Source of the DNA: Gnetum montanum
Taxonomy: Eukaryota; Streptophyta; Gnetopsida; Gnetales; Gnetaceae
Direction: 5' to 3'
Length of the DNA: 64,000 nucleotides
NCBI GenBank assembly: GCA_015680685.1
Contig: MNCI01012628.1
Location: 1,690,652 to 1,754,651 of the forward strand
In this document: positions 12,001 through 22,870 of the stretch, in pieces
Layout of the letters: every line of letters starts with the position of its first letter
How positions within the stretch are numbered: position 1 is the stretch's first letter
The notes under the pieces: generated by a model
What the model was told of the DNA's origin: nothing
Databases searched by the model: none
What the model saw: the letters and a program-made list of their open reading frames with translations, nothing else
Translations under genes and position numbers: made by a program

Positions 12001-15000
12001 ACCTTAGATGATGAATAGAGATTTAGGTTAAACACCACACCCATGTAAGAGATTGTTCTGGGATTATGTAATCTACAAAACGAAAACTAATAGATGACCA
12101 TGGTACTAGGCAATGAGGTGTGAAAATGGAGTGCTAGAATGGGTGAGAGAGAGAGAGATGGGGAAAGAAGAATTTAAATCATAGCTTCAAGAGATCATCT
12201 TGTGGAGTGCATAATTAAGATGATCCGAATACCAATCCATTTCGAGTCTAGACCAAGTCCATACCATTTTTAGTGGCCTTAACATTGATGCGTTCATCCT
12301 CTTCTACCATCATGAGTCAACAACAACGACAGAGAACAATCATCACTTGAAGAAAAAAAGAAAAGAGAGAGTGAAATAGTTAGAGATTATTTAGAAAGAA
12401 ATTTGGGCTTTTAGTTAGAAGGTGCCTTTGGGTAACATGTCTTTCTAGCCCCATAACCAATGGGGTGGGGGGTGAATGGAATCACACATTACAAAGACAT
12501 ACCTCCTTTTAGGTCAACATTAGGAGTGATGATACGTCCCGTGACAAGCCATAGAACTCAAAAGGGAAGTCAAGAAGAGAATTCATCAAATCTCCTTGAG
12601 GCTACACCCTTTTCCATTCCCACTTGGTCCTTTCCTAGTTTGTTGGGTAACGAGATCATATGTTACTTTTACTTTTCATGTGAAAGAACCATCATGCTAC
12701 CATGATACAGATCTTCATATGAGATAAATGGAATGGGCAAATGTCATGAACGTACTGCCTAATACCAATGGAAAACTGATAACCGATTAGTAGAGAGCAT
12801 AATCCAAAGATAAAAGATGGCCTGTATAGATAGTTACAATCTTAATAGCTGCATTCAGTAATTATGGAAGTGTGCCACAGCAATGGAATAAAATCGGATT
12901 ATTTTAAGAAAAACAATAACGCAAAAAGAAAGAGAATCATAAAATGAAGCAAAAGTAAAAGTATATAAAGAAAGATATCAAAATACCAAGGGAAATTGTA
13001 TGAAGAATGATGTAAAACAAAAAGAATAAAAACTTGTGTCCTCTCCAAGGTTTTGAAATAGATGGTATCATCCCCCATGACTAAGTTAGAAGAAGGAAAT
13101 TCAAGAAGTGGCAAGTTTGTTGTTGGGTTGAGGTGTTATGATTGTGGTTGGTTACCTAGAAGTCTGCAAAGGGCTTTAGTTGTTGGATGTTGACCAACAT
13201 GCGCTTTTGGGGACTTGTTGGATGGTAAATTGTCATAGCCCCAGAAGGAAAAGTAGAGTGCACAATGTATGGTCCTTCCCACAATGTCTGGAACTTAGTT
13301 CATTGTGGCACATAAATGGGATTCCAATAGAGAACTTTGTCTCCTGGCTTGAATTCAACTTTCCTTATTTAGGAATCATGACATTGTTTACAATATGTCT
13401 TATGCACTTCATTCATCATGAAGGCTACCCTTTTATTTTCATCTAGCATGCTGAGTGTCATGAATCTTTCTTTCTATGTTCAATTAATGTCTAGGTCAAG
13501 CTCGCATATAGTTGTGAGTGTACGGAATTCAGTTTGGCTTGAAAGTTTGGGTAACTTTCCGTACACTAGCTCATGGGGAGTGTAGCCTATAGGAAATTTC
13601 CATGTTAAGTAGTAGGCCCAAAACGTATCATTGAGTTTAGTGCTCCAATCTTCTTCCTATATTTGCTAATGGTCTTTATTAGGATTCATGTGATTTCTCT
13701 ATTAGTTACCTCACCTTGACCATTGGCTTGGGAATGATAGGATAGTGCAAGTTTATGTTCCACCCCCAAGCATTACATTAACCTACAGAAGGTAGCACCC
13801 ATGAGATGGGTTCCATTGTCAAAAATTAGTGCCCTTGGCACACCAAACATGTTTACCACCTGTTGCTGAAAAAATCATGTTGTAGTGGAAGCAAGTACAA
13901 TCAAAAATAGCTACAAATTCAGCCCATTTGGTACAATAGTTAATAGCAACAATAATGTAAGACTTCTCATTGGACATGGGATTGATGGGTCCCATAAAAT
14001 CAATCCCCCAAAGGTCGAAAGGCTCTAGTGGTTGGATCCACTGTTGGGGCCCTTCCATCCTTGTTATCATTCCCCCATCTTGTTGACATCGCTTGCATAA
14101 ATGGAGAAAATGGTAGGCATCCCTAAAGACCATAGGGCAAAAATACCTTGGCATCAGAATTTTAATGGTTGTTCTCCTTCCTACATAATGGCCCCCACAA
14201 GGACCTTCATGAGCATCCTTGTGAACATTTGACTAGCCTTGATCAAACATGCACCATCATACCATGCCATTAGCACAAATTTTGTAGAGATTTCCCTATA
14301 TCTCCAAGTAGTGTTTGGCCCGGTGAAGGAACCGTTGTTTCCTCTTATAATCCCATTCTGTATGAATCTCCTGGTTGAGTAGATATGAGAGGAATTCATC
14401 ATACCAATTTGTAACCTTGATATTTGAACTTTAGTTGCCTTAGTAAAGAGAAGCTCATCTAAAACTAGTCAAATAAAAGCTCTTCATTAGCTTTGTTATC
14501 CCATCTTAACCAAAAAAAATGATCAGCAACTACATTCTTGGTTCCCTTTCTATCCACCATCATTAGATCAAACTCCTGCAAGATCACCAACCACTGTATA
14601 ACACAAGGGCTCACCACTGGCTTGTTCATTAGAAAGTTAATTGCACTACGATCAGTGTGCACAAAAATAGCATATCCAAGCACACAGTGCCTGAACTTCA
14701 CAAGAGCATACACCACAACCATGAGTTCTTTTTATGTAGTGGTGTAATTTAATTGTGCACCCACAATGCTCCTACCTGCACCATGGATGTAGTATGGAAA
14801 TTTTTGATCATCCATTTGTATAAGCATCACTCCCAATGCATAATTGGATGCATCTGTCATGATATGGAACAATTTGGACCAATCAGGGACACAAAATTGG
14901 TGTTTCTACAAGCTTCTATTTTAAATACTAAAATGGTTGTTCACATTCCGTGTTCCATTCAAATGGTGCATCCTTCTTGGTAAGCTCAACTAGCGAATTG

Positions 15001-18000
15001 GCGATTTTGGAAAAATTTTCAATGAAACGTCTATCATAACCTAATGTCCAAGAAATGACCTCACATCTTTGACTGTTTGAGATTGTCTAATGACTCCTTT
15101 GATAACCCTTATCTTTTCAAGGTCCACTTCAACTTTCTTCTCTGACATTCGGTGCCCCAAGATAATGCCCTCCTAGACCATCAAGTGGCTCTTTTGCCAA
15201 TTGAGCCATAGGTTTGTTTCTACACATCGTTTTAGTACTTGCTCTAAGTGGTCTAGTGCGTAGTCAAAATCAACATCATAGGTGGATAAGTCATCCATGA
15301 AGACTTCCACACCACTGCCAATTTGCTACTAAAAGATACTAAGCATTAGGCATTGGAAGGCTATTAGGGCATTGCACAAGCCAAAGGGCATCTTCTTGTA
15401 TGTAGAAGTTTCCCAAGGACTAGTGAACGTTGTCTTGGGCTAGTCCTCTAGAGCAATTTGGATTTGATTATATCCACTATACCCATCTAGAAAACTATAG
15501 CAACTATGCCTTGCAATTGTATCCAACACTTGGTCCACAAATGGCAACAGAAAATGATATTTAAAAGTGGCCATGTTCAACAGCCTAAAATCTATACAGA
15601 TTCTCCATTGCCGTCCTTTCTTTGGTACAATAACAAGTGGGCTTGCCCACTCGTTGTCTACCACCGGATAAATGAATCTAGCTTTCAAAAGGTTCTCAAC
15701 TTCCTTTATAACAACTTGTTTCAGCTTTGGATTCAATCTTCTTTGTGGCTGCCTCTTGGGCTTAATGGTGGAGTTTGTGTAGATACAATGTTGATATATG
15801 TGTGAATCTATTCCTGTTAATTTATCATATGACTAAGCAAAGGCTATTGACTATTTGTTGACTACTTTCAGTAACTTCTTCTTTTGTTCTTTTGTGAGTT
15901 GGGCATTTATGATTACTGATTTACCATTGTTTAAGAAAACATATTCTAGAGACTCTGGTAATATTTTTAGTTCTAAGGGCTCCAATTTAGAAGTTTCTAG
16001 GACTTTCAACTCTCCCCAATCTACCTCTAATTCTTCTTTGTTATTGGCTTCTAAGAGTTGGCTCCTTATCTACTCCATCTCATCCATCTTATCTATGCAT
16101 GCACTTGTGAGGCTCTCTGTTCATTTCATGCATATTGTAGAATTGGAGCATTTGTCTAGAGTCAGCCACTAGGTGCCCTCCTATTTTGTGGCTATTGTGT
16201 ACAAGCACTATTGGATATTGATGGTTTCAACACACATCTTGCATGCTGTGATGGATGTGATCTTAATTGCTCATATTTTCTACATACAATTGCACCCTAT
16301 GTCGTTGTACGTGATGCATGGAACTCTCTTCTTTTCTATCTTGTCAAATTCATTTTCCTTATATATTTCCAATGAGAGGTCTTTGATTCCAAACTTGGCA
16401 TCAATTGTGCTTAACCAAGCCTTTTCCATAATGATTGAAAAATCTCTTTACAATTGTCTACATGGATCACCAAAAAATCTACTAGATATGACCACCCACT
16501 AACAATGGTCACAATATCCTCCACCAATCCTAAAGGAATAGTAATGGATTGGTATGCAAGCTCTAACCTAATATTACATTTTTTAAGTGGAGGCAAGTTC
16601 CATGTTTTGTACATTTCTTGAGAAATTAAGTTCACACCAAAACCTAAGTCTAACAGAGTTTTGCATGGATCATTTCCTGCAATCTGCAAATAAATTAGAG
16701 GGCTTCCAAAATTAGGTCTCTTCATGAGAAGGTGTCCTGCTTTTATCCAATCTCTAACTATATGAGTTAACATGACAATTTAAATGTTTTGGGGTCTTTG
16801 GTGCAAAGGTAGTTCAATAGATATCCTTGGGGCAATTTGAGAGGAATCCATAGCTGCAAATGCCTACAATGGTTTGGGTGGATTGTTGGGTCTAAAAAAT
16901 GGCCTTTTGAGCCTTAGGCTTAGAACTATTTGAGTTGTTGTACACTCGTAAGCTCATTGCTCTTGTGGCATTACGCTGCTAAGGCTACGAAGGCATTTCT
17001 CCTTGCATAGGCAATGCAAGTGTCAAAGCATTGGAGGCTTGAGGTGTATAGTGTTGCTGTGCAGAATGACAAGTATATGTGAAAGAAGAATCAATGCATG
17101 GAGCGGTAGGTCAAGAGTGTTCAAAGGATGAAGGGTACTAATTTTGGGAAGGAAAGTGGGTTGTAGAACCACTCAGTGACACAAGCTACTGGACATAGTA
17201 ACCATAAGGGTCCAATTGATGGTAAGGATACTACTGCCTTGGTGGTGGCATCCCCCATGATTGTGGGTTTTTCCATTGATGATAATAATCTTGAGATTGT
17301 TGCGACATTCCACTTGGATAATACCATTGCTGGTGGAACTGTTATCGATAGTTGCCTTATGAATAAGGCAACCTCATGGGTGGTTGTCTCTTACTATGCC
17401 TTGAATTTAAGGCATAAACCCTAGATTCTTGTAAGTGTGACAAAATTGGGCAACATCCCTTGGAATGATCATACTAGCATATGTCACACCCTTCATTATC
17501 TATATCAGAATCTACAACCTCTCCTATTGCTACAGCCTTACCTTTTTGCTGACAACAGTCCTTTACTGTGTCTTCCTTCTTTTGTCCTTGTCCATGTTCC
17601 TCTATCCTATTGTCTCTTCTACCATTTTGAGTGGTATCTGGAACTTCTCATCCAAGTAGTCCCACATCTTATCTACCTTGGCTGATATTTTTGTGACAAA
17701 TTTATGAATCGACAAGGTGTTTCTTTGTACAACCTCCTCTAATGGTATTTCTTCCTCTAGATCACAAAGGCATACCTCCTTTTTGCAAATGGAGGAATCT
17801 CAATTATACTCATCGACACACTCTCTCTCTTTTAACTCCTCTTCTTCATTTGCTACTTGTTCAAATAAGCCTTTGGAGCTTATGGGCTCTCATCTCGAAT
17901 AGTTTCCCTTGGGCATAGACCCCAAGAGACTCCCTAGTTCTGTTTTTGAGTCCATCTATGTTGTGGCAAAGCTATTCCTTTTAAGAGATCCCTAGTATCT

Positions 18001-21000
18001 ACCCAAGGCTACATCAAGGGATTCATGATTACCCTGCTTCCACCCTTGAATTTGTTTCCTTATATTGGACAACCTAAAGTATGTTTGATATTTGTCATTA
18101 AACAGTTCTAACATCATATTCCATCTATGAATAATTTTTTATTCCAAGAATTGGTACCAACTTTCAACTTCTTTCATGAGTGTCCTAGGAAATAGTTTGA
18201 GCTTCTACTAGTTATTTTCAATGTTTCACAAGGTACATGCATCATGGAAGGCATGCAAATGATGTTGCGGATCAGCATTGCAACCTCCTTCAAATTTGGA
18301 AATGTTGTTCATATCAAGGCATTTGATCCGGCTATTCCTCTAATGCCTAGTAGGAATATAGACTGCCTCTCGAATGTTAATTATACTTCTAATAATGGTT
18401 CATCATAGTTATTTTGTTCATCATAGCCCCTATCATGGCCATGTCTCCTATGATGTGGCCTACTACACCTTCTCTCTTGATGATGTTCTTTCTCATCTTG
18501 TTGTTGTCTACGCTCTCTTCTCCCATCTCTACAATGCGGTCTTCTATCATTTCCCCTTCGATTTCAATCATGTTCCCCCTCATCAAAGCTAGACGATGGA
18601 GTGGATGGCAACAATGGAGAACTAGGAGAGTTATGTTGGCTTGCTCTTCTTCTTGGGTCCCTGGGTTATTCTCTTGTTTGTGGACTAGGAGACCTTAGCC
18701 TTGAGGTCCCCCTAGTTCCGAGCCCAGCTCTTTCCTTGCATTGGTTGCTTGCCAAGGTTGAACATAGTCATTAATGAGCTGTGTTATCCTCACCAATGGA
18801 AGGAGGACCTTGGCATTGTAATCACCCTAATGGATGTTCAGCGTCCTCCTTTTCTAATAGTGATGTCAATGTGATCACTACTATACCATACTACTAGATA
18901 ATCGTACAAATTATTAAAGAATAAAAGCATGTGTTCTACATTCTTATTGTATCAAGTTAGGTTGTGATCCTTATATAAGAACTTCCATGCAAAATTCCTA
19001 AAAAGGTTCAAGTCTATGCACACAACCTAGCAGCATGGTAACAATATTACCTTGCAATGGGATTTCCTATTCATCCGTAAGGGTAGAAAAGAATATTCCA
19101 AAAATTAAATCATGAAAAGGGTTTTAAAAAATGAATTATAACAAATAAAACCAACGTTTTAACATATTCATGAATTACAAACTAATTTGAATTTATGAAA
19201 CTGAAACAAAATATTTACTTACGAGACCCCCTCAAATCTACCAAACAAAGTAGTTTCAGAATTTCTTTTAAACATTTTTTTAAAATCATAACTCAGCATT
19301 GCCTATTGGAATTGAATCTTTGACCTGGGGTTTCCATGCCAAGACTCTTACTTCTAAGCTAACCCTTTATTGTTAAAAATGCAAAAATGCACAAAAAGTT
19401 TTATTAGTATTCACAATATAAATGGGCCATCGCTGCACATAATCGTAAGGTGCTCATTTCTAGGTCATAAGACCTAGGTTCAAGCTTAGGAACAGCCACT
19501 CAAAACAAGATTAGGCTTTTGCTCATCTACCAACCCTCCCATGCCAAGAATTCAATGAAGCATTGCCCGCTTAGTTAGAGCATGCAACTTGTGGTTTGTA
19601 AGTCATAAGTTTGATTCCAATGAGTATGTTTGCATGGTAAAAATATAAGTCTGGGGTCTATGGTGTCAAGTAGACAGCTGGCCATGGTAAATCATCATCA
19701 AATCCTTTGCCTACATTAATAGTCAACCCATCATAGATGGGCTAAAGGCACCAAGATGAAGATGATGATTAGCAACATAAACAGTAATAGCAAACCTTGC
19801 ACCCAAGAACCTTTGCAAATAACTAAACAATGTTTATTGAATTTAATATTAGATTTAGAGAAACACAGCAGAAATTTATAGATCATATTAGAATGCATAC
19901 CCACAACAGGTTGGGCCACCTCAAGCTGGATTTCAAGTGAGGAGCGTCCCACCCAAGTGACAGCACCAGTTACTTTAATGTCAGCATCCACAATAATAGG
20001 TTTTTTCAACTCCATCTTATCAACTGATGCTGTTACAAGCAAGAGTGGTCTAGTTGTACTGTCTTCATCTGAACAATGCTGGATATCAACACCAATTGAA
20101 AGCGTTAGGTTCAGTTTCATCTTCTCTCTGTCAGTGCACTATTAACAAAATATTCATTTTGGTCATCCAATCATAATACCTGAACTGGATGTCAAACTAC
20201 AAGTTGAAATGACAATGTCCCATACAAATAAGGGCTTAGTACAAGTCAAATGCATATATATTAGAATTAGTCATGCAAGGAAATAAATGATGAGTATCAA
20301 TGAAATATTTGAATGTATAGTAAATATCCATATATTTCTTACCGCTAGAATTGACTTTATGCAGCCAACAGAGTAGCTGAAATGTGCTTCAACAAAAAAA
20401 GATAGCATTTTGTTACTTAATCCAACATCCATATGCATTTCAGAGAATGAAGTTTACAGGTTCATTTCACCATCTATTCATATTCAATTTCAATTTCAGT
20501 ACAAGTCACTGATATGTCATGACTTTTCATAAAGGCTTATTATATGCTTTGCCAAGAGTGGAAAATATTGAAATTGAAGCTTTATTACATCCAAAGATTC
20601 ATAAGATCTATTGGACAAACATTACATTTTCATAAAAAACAAAAACAAATTGATGAAGCACCAATAGGGGGCAGCAAAAACAAATCATATGAGTTTTTTT
20701 GCTGTAACATTATAACATTGTCTCAAACGGGCAGTCATAGCACAAGAAAAACACATGTAACTCATCTTCAAAGGCTCCTAACCTGCACAACCTGCAAACG
20801 TGCTCTTCTCAAGGGAATTGAATCCATCTTTCACTTTCAATTCTAAGATGATGAAAACTTAGTTGAAGCTTGCTAATAACATTCTAATACTTGATTAGAA
20901 TATCAACTAAGAGATAGTGAGCGTCTGCATTTAGTTGATTAGATCTAATGTAATATAAATAAAATTATTTCTTGCCTTCTACATTAAACCTCATATGTAT

Positions 21001-22615
21001 TTAAAACTTCTGCTTGACTAGCTAGCGAATATGCTCAGGATTTTGCTACATATCCTCCCAACCATTTTCTCAACCATTGCATTCATTGAAAATACCAATT
21101 ATGGTCCTCTAAATCCTCAAAAACTACTTTACAGAACTTGTCTTGCATTGAGATATACAGGCTATGAGTGTATGTAATGCATTGGCAAAAGGTCTCTATT
21201 TCTAAAGGTAATAAATCACATTCACATAATAACGTTACATGTTTACATCTTCACCTTTAGCTCATCAAGCAAAAAAGTTTTTTGCACTCTTTTAATATTT
21301 TTCCAAAGTTTAGCACTGAGTCTAGGTCTCCAAACAACACATCCATACAATACAGTAGAATAGATGCTAGTCTCAAAAATTTGTTTTCTAACCTTCCAAA
21401 CCTAGAGTCCTAAATCCTTACACTTGTTTTTGAAAGCATACAAAGCCTTGAAACCTCCTGCTATTCTTTCTTTGATGCACTTCTCCCACATGTAATTGAT
21501 CATGTAAATGAGGCCCAAATATTTAAAAGAATTTACCATTTGCACATTAGTGCCCCCAAAATGGAAGTTATAATAGGTATTTCTTGTGCCCCAAATCATC
21601 AATTTGGTTTTATCCATATTTACTTGAAGACTAGATGAGTGACAACTATTTTCTAAAATTTGCAACATATTTTGCATACCTTCTGCAATGGCAGAGATCA
21701 AGGTAGCATCTTTTGCATACAAAAGAAAAGTCACTAATTAAAACAAATCTCGTGCAAAGTTTGAAAAACAAAAATCGAAGAATGCAAAAGTCCGAATAAA
21801 CTTAAAACATCCAAATCAAAATGCACACTCACTCAAAGAAAAAAATCAACCCTGGTATTAACACCTGAAAACATGTAGATATTCTTTGAGCAATTGCAGC
21901 CAAATTTCTCAATTTGTGTATCCAGAACCCTAGAACAATCAGGAAAGGCGAGGTAGGAGAAGGAAAAAGAAATAGATATAGATATAGATACCTTGACGGC
22001 GATTGTGCCAGCGAGGGCGTCGAGATCCTCGAGGAGCTTGCCAATGCGGACGCCATTCCAGGGGTCGCGGTACTGCTCACGGAGGATGAAGTCCGACGCA
22101 AAATTGTATTGGATCGTCATACGGCTCTGCGATGGCGTCTTGCAAAGAAGCTGCGTTTGCGGCGGCCCCTCGGTACGTGCCGACGGATCCATCATTCGCT
22201 CAAATATCGACGAACGCGCTTGCCACAGCGCATTCGTCACCGGCGAATGATACATGCCCGGCCAAAGGCTCAGCGGCTTCCGCAGCGATGATCCTGCATC
22301 AATTTCACAATTGCTTTTGCTATTGCTGTCCCCGTCCCCGTCCCCGGTCCCTTTGTTGTCTCCATTGTCATTCTCGCTGTTGTTTTCTGCTGCTGCCAAA
22401 TGTGGCGGCCCTGCGACAGTGGACACCACAGGAATTGTTCCAAGCTCTGTTTTTTGCTTCTTCTTGTCCTGCGACATTGTTGCTGCTCCAGAAAATAAGA
22501 TTTCGCTGCGGCGGCGTCTGTAGTAGTAGTTGCAGAGACTACTGCTGAGCCTCCCGAGAAGGCCGCTGCTGCTACCGCTACCGGTACCGCCTCTGCTAAT
22601 TACTGCCAAGATCAT
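2921..22615 (-). CDS. Acyl-CoA thioesterase, two HotDog domains (ACOT9/BFIT-like), 5 exons
   Basis: Predicted to hydrolyse acyl-CoA to free fatty acid and CoA, in an organelle if the N-terminus is a transit peptide. Joined exons 22615-21992, 20078-19901, 4184-3700, 3480-3352, 3061-2921 give 518 residues plus stop with no frameshift. All introns are GT/AG (phases 0, 1, 0, 0). Residues 1-46 are Ser/Arg-rich with no acid before E38, typical of a mitochondrial or plastid transit peptide; Met47 is a possible second start. Residues 75-102 are Asn/Asp/Gly-rich. HotDog 1 covers about 185-290 ([14 protein letters not shown] at 190-203). A charged helix (303-335) links to HotDog 2, with [15 protein letters not shown] at 380-394 carrying the conserved HGRIFGG turn and [10 protein letters not shown] at 420-429. 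The protein is somewhat longer than I recall for angiosperm homologues, mainly at the N-terminus. Family membership is secure; subcellular site is inferred. Confidence 0.9.
3352..3480 (-). other. Thioesterase exon 4
   Basis: Codes residues 430-472, starting [16 protein letters not shown]. The acceptor (GATGAAG|GTTGAT) has an unusually purine-rich approach, but joining here restores the family's KP-VDVGDF sequence exactly. The donor is GAG|GTTTGT. Confidence 0.85.
3700..4184 (-). other. Thioesterase exon 3 (inter-domain helix and HotDog 2)
   Basis: Codes residues 268-429. The acceptor is ATTTCAG|ATGATG and the donor CCG|GTAAGA. It includes [13 protein letters not shown], a Lys/Arg/Glu-rich helix, the [14 protein letters not shown] block and the HGRIFGG motif. 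Confidence 0.9.
5361..6910 (+). mobile_element. A-tailed retroposon nested in the intron 2 LINE
   Basis: About 1.55 kb, absent from the equivalent position of the intron 1 LINE copy. It ends with AATAAA at about 6880 and a run of nine A at 6902-6910, so it was probably inserted by LINE-type retrotransposition. At 5364-5729 it encodes [14 protein letters not shown] and [13 protein letters not shown], resembling the zinc-binding and following segment at the C-terminus of plant LINE polyproteins. At 5771-6088 is a second open frame (105 residues) of unknown family. It is notably GC-richer than its surroundings. No clear target-site duplication was found. Confidence 0.55.
5771..6088 (+). CDS. Uncharacterised 105-residue open frame in the nested retroposon
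   Basis: Starts [20 protein letters not shown] and ends near SLCRRRLG. The C-terminal part ([20 protein letters not shown], then a [12 protein letters not shown]-like helix) vaguely recalls the putative plant transposon protein domain found in many plant retroelements, but I cannot assign it. It sits on the retroposon's sense strand, between the LINE-like C-terminal frame and the A tail. It could be captured sequence or a broken remnant. Confidence 0.3.
   Translation: MKALAVALGVEDAGEIVASIAMAQNDAREFFTGHIPKTASGHTWKSILQRVWRDVALLVEQYFVQSEHPHKLVGVHFTFIKHLQQGSPVNLSRFFWESLCRRRLG
7286..8126 (-). repeat. 3' LTR of element 0
   Basis: 841 bp with TGATGAGCAG...TTTTATCA ends, homologous to the other family LTRs (CCCAACCATACAAATCACAAGCAT block near its left end). 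A TATAAAA box reads on the minus strand at 8011-8005. A TACCCCCA tract (8127-8134), GGGGGTA on the element strand, is the polypurine tract. The U3 is crowded with GATGCAT/CAACGCAT words. Confidence 0.82.
8330..11119 (-). pseudogene. Extra ORF downstream of integrase in element 0 (broken)
   Basis: Sense-strand frame starting at an ATG near 11119 and running with several stops to about 8330. It aligns with the equivalent ORF of element 2. Shared blocks include [20 protein letters not shown], a [10 protein letters not shown] block (element 2: QELNFGPFLE), [23 protein letters not shown] (10540-10728) and a [10 protein letters not shown] segment. The middle resembles the putative plant transposon protein domain (Pfam Transposase_32 type) known from many plant retroelements; the rest is helical. 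It is not a recognisable envelope protein. Function unknown. Confidence 0.6.
13180..14402 (-). pseudogene. Integrase relic of element 0
   Basis: Minus-strand fragments include [17 protein letters not shown] (zinc-binding C-x2-C) and [20 protein letters not shown] with the first catalytic Asp, followed by the DYCTKW-like block (here NYCTKW). The second catalytic region (LISDNGTH-type) is recognisable but shifted. Downstream are the ALWAY and [13 protein letters not shown]-like blocks. Frameshifted. Confidence 0.75.
14465..15810 (-). pseudogene. Reverse transcriptase and RNase H relic of element 0
   Basis: 15736-15440 encodes the RT start ([40 protein letters not shown]). The catalytic FMDDLS reads near 15300-15285. 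RNase H follows, with [31 protein letters not shown] and [11 protein letters not shown] at 14722-14465. It belongs to the Ty3/gypsy class. Interrupted by frameshifts. Confidence 0.82.
16411..16773 (-). pseudogene. Retropepsin relic of element 0
   Basis: 120 residues with [20 protein letters not shown]. The catalytic D-S/T-G triad reads D-L-G here, so the active-site Ser/Thr is lost. The downstream blocks agree with the protease of element 2, which has LDSGSGVNLIS. Confidence 0.75.
16800..18730 (-). pseudogene. Gag relic of element 0
   Basis: Minus-strand remnants collinear with the gag of element 2: the nucleocapsid-proximal CDIC/HC region and Q/P/G-rich stretch at 17.0-17.7 kb, and the matrix/capsid part (RVPYSYSTLEV-type block, then an R/H/D-rich linker) at 17.9-18.7 kb. 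Stops and frameshifts are frequent. The N-terminus is missing. Confidence 0.6.
19290..19370 (-). repeat. tRNA-derived SINE head, minus strand
   Basis: On the minus strand, GGGTTAGCTTAGAAGTAAGAG (19365-19345) resembles box A, and AGATTCAATTCC (19319-19308) resembles box B at tRNA-like spacing. The acceptor stem does not pair, so it is a SINE or tRNA fossil. Confidence 0.55.
19424..19500 (+). repeat. tRNA-derived SINE-like sequence
   Basis: AGGTTCAAGCTTAGG at 19475-19489 resembles box B, and ATCGTAAGGTGCTCAT upstream is a weak box A remnant. Together they are suggestive of a tRNA-derived SINE. Confidence 0.45.
19561..19640 (+). repeat. tRNA-derived SINE-like sequence with good A and B boxes
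   Basis: GCTTAGTTAGAGCATG (19569-19584, box A) and AAGTTTGATTCCA (19607-19619, box B) lie at tRNA-like spacing, with a GTGGTTTG segment between them where an anticodon arm would be. No closed acceptor stem and no CCA end, so probably not a functional tRNA. Confidence 0.5.
19901..20078 (-). other. Thioesterase exon 2
   Basis: Codes residues 209-267 plus one base. The acceptor is ATATCCAG|CATTG and the donor is TGTGG|GTATGC. It contains the conserved [12 protein letters not shown] and [17 protein letters not shown] blocks of HotDog 1. The spare G joins the AT at the start of exon 3 to make Asp268. Confidence 0.88.
20560..21740 (-). mobile_element. 5'-truncated LINE, intron 1 copy
   Basis: Minus-strand relic of the same LINE as in intron 2. 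It starts just at the RT motif ([12 protein letters not shown], 21734 onward), then [22 protein letters not shown] and FKYLGLIY. It continues without the retroposon insert seen in the intron 2 copy and ends after GATGTAATAAAGCTTCA near 20560. The catalytic YADD is altered to YAKD. It lies in the sense orientation of the host gene. Confidence 0.75.
21992..22615 (-). other. Thioesterase exon 1 (start, transit peptide, HotDog 1 N-part)
   Basis: Codes residues 1-208, from the ATG at 22615 to a CAAG|GTATC donor at 21992/21991. It is clearly more GC- and CpG-rich than the surrounding DNA. The open frame continues past the donor into intron 1, but the family continues with the exon 2 sequence, so the read-through tail is intronic. 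Confidence 0.88.
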
Positions 22616-22870
22616 GAATAGAGTCGAGCAGAGTAGCTTAGCTATCAGAGGTGATTCATTCGAATAAAGTGAAATTGTGCGTGGATGCTATTCCTTGGAA
22701 TTGCAGACTTATTACAACAAGTGTTTTGCCAGGGGACTGGCAATTCTGCAGGTTTTGGGGGAAGTTTGTGTGGCTTAGCGCTGGTCATTGACTGGGTCTG
22801 TCATGAACCTTTGACAAGGCCGTCGCTCACGTCACTCGCGTGACAACAAGCCACACCAACGTGCGTGGTA
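22616..22870 (-). promoter_or_regulatory. Thioesterase 5' UTR and proximal promoter
   Basis: The 250 bp upstream of the ATG have no minus-strand TATA box. A bZIP-type motif, TGACGTGA on the minus strand (about 22834-22827), overlaps the imperfect palindrome GTCACTCGCGTGAC at 22831-22844. Regulation by bZIP factors is an inference only. Confidence 0.4.

Larger units (their letters stand above)
7286..18960 (-). mobile_element. Element 0: 5'-truncated Ty3/gypsy element in intron 2
   Basis: Read on the minus strand, the order is gag (about 18730-16800), protease, RT, RNase H, integrase (to about 13200), an extra ORF (11119 to about 8330) and the 3' LTR (8126-7286). No LTR or primer-binding site was found at the right end, so the 5' LTR and the gag start are missing. 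Where gag homology fades (about 18.7-18.96 kb) sets the approximate boundary. It lies in the sense direction of the thioesterase gene. Many frameshifts and stops make it inactive. Confidence 0.8.
4185..19900 (-). other. Giant intron 2 of the thioesterase gene (15.7 kb)
   Basis: Bounded by a G|GTATGC donor and a TTTCAG acceptor. It contains a plus-strand LINE with a nested retroposon (about 4300-7220), a minus-strand gypsy element (7286 to about 18960) and SINE-like sequences (19290-19640). The exons on both sides stay in frame, so the gene appears to tolerate the load. Long retroelement-filled introns are typical of conifers. Confidence 0.85.

Noticed and set aside
19424-19640. Functional tRNA genes
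   Set aside because: Box A and B are present but the acceptor stems do not close, so SINE or tRNA fossils fit better.
21914-22548. Several plus-strand open frames of 85-138 residues opposite thioesterase exon 1
   Set aside because: They are shadows of a GC-rich coding exon; the minus-strand frame has clear family homology.
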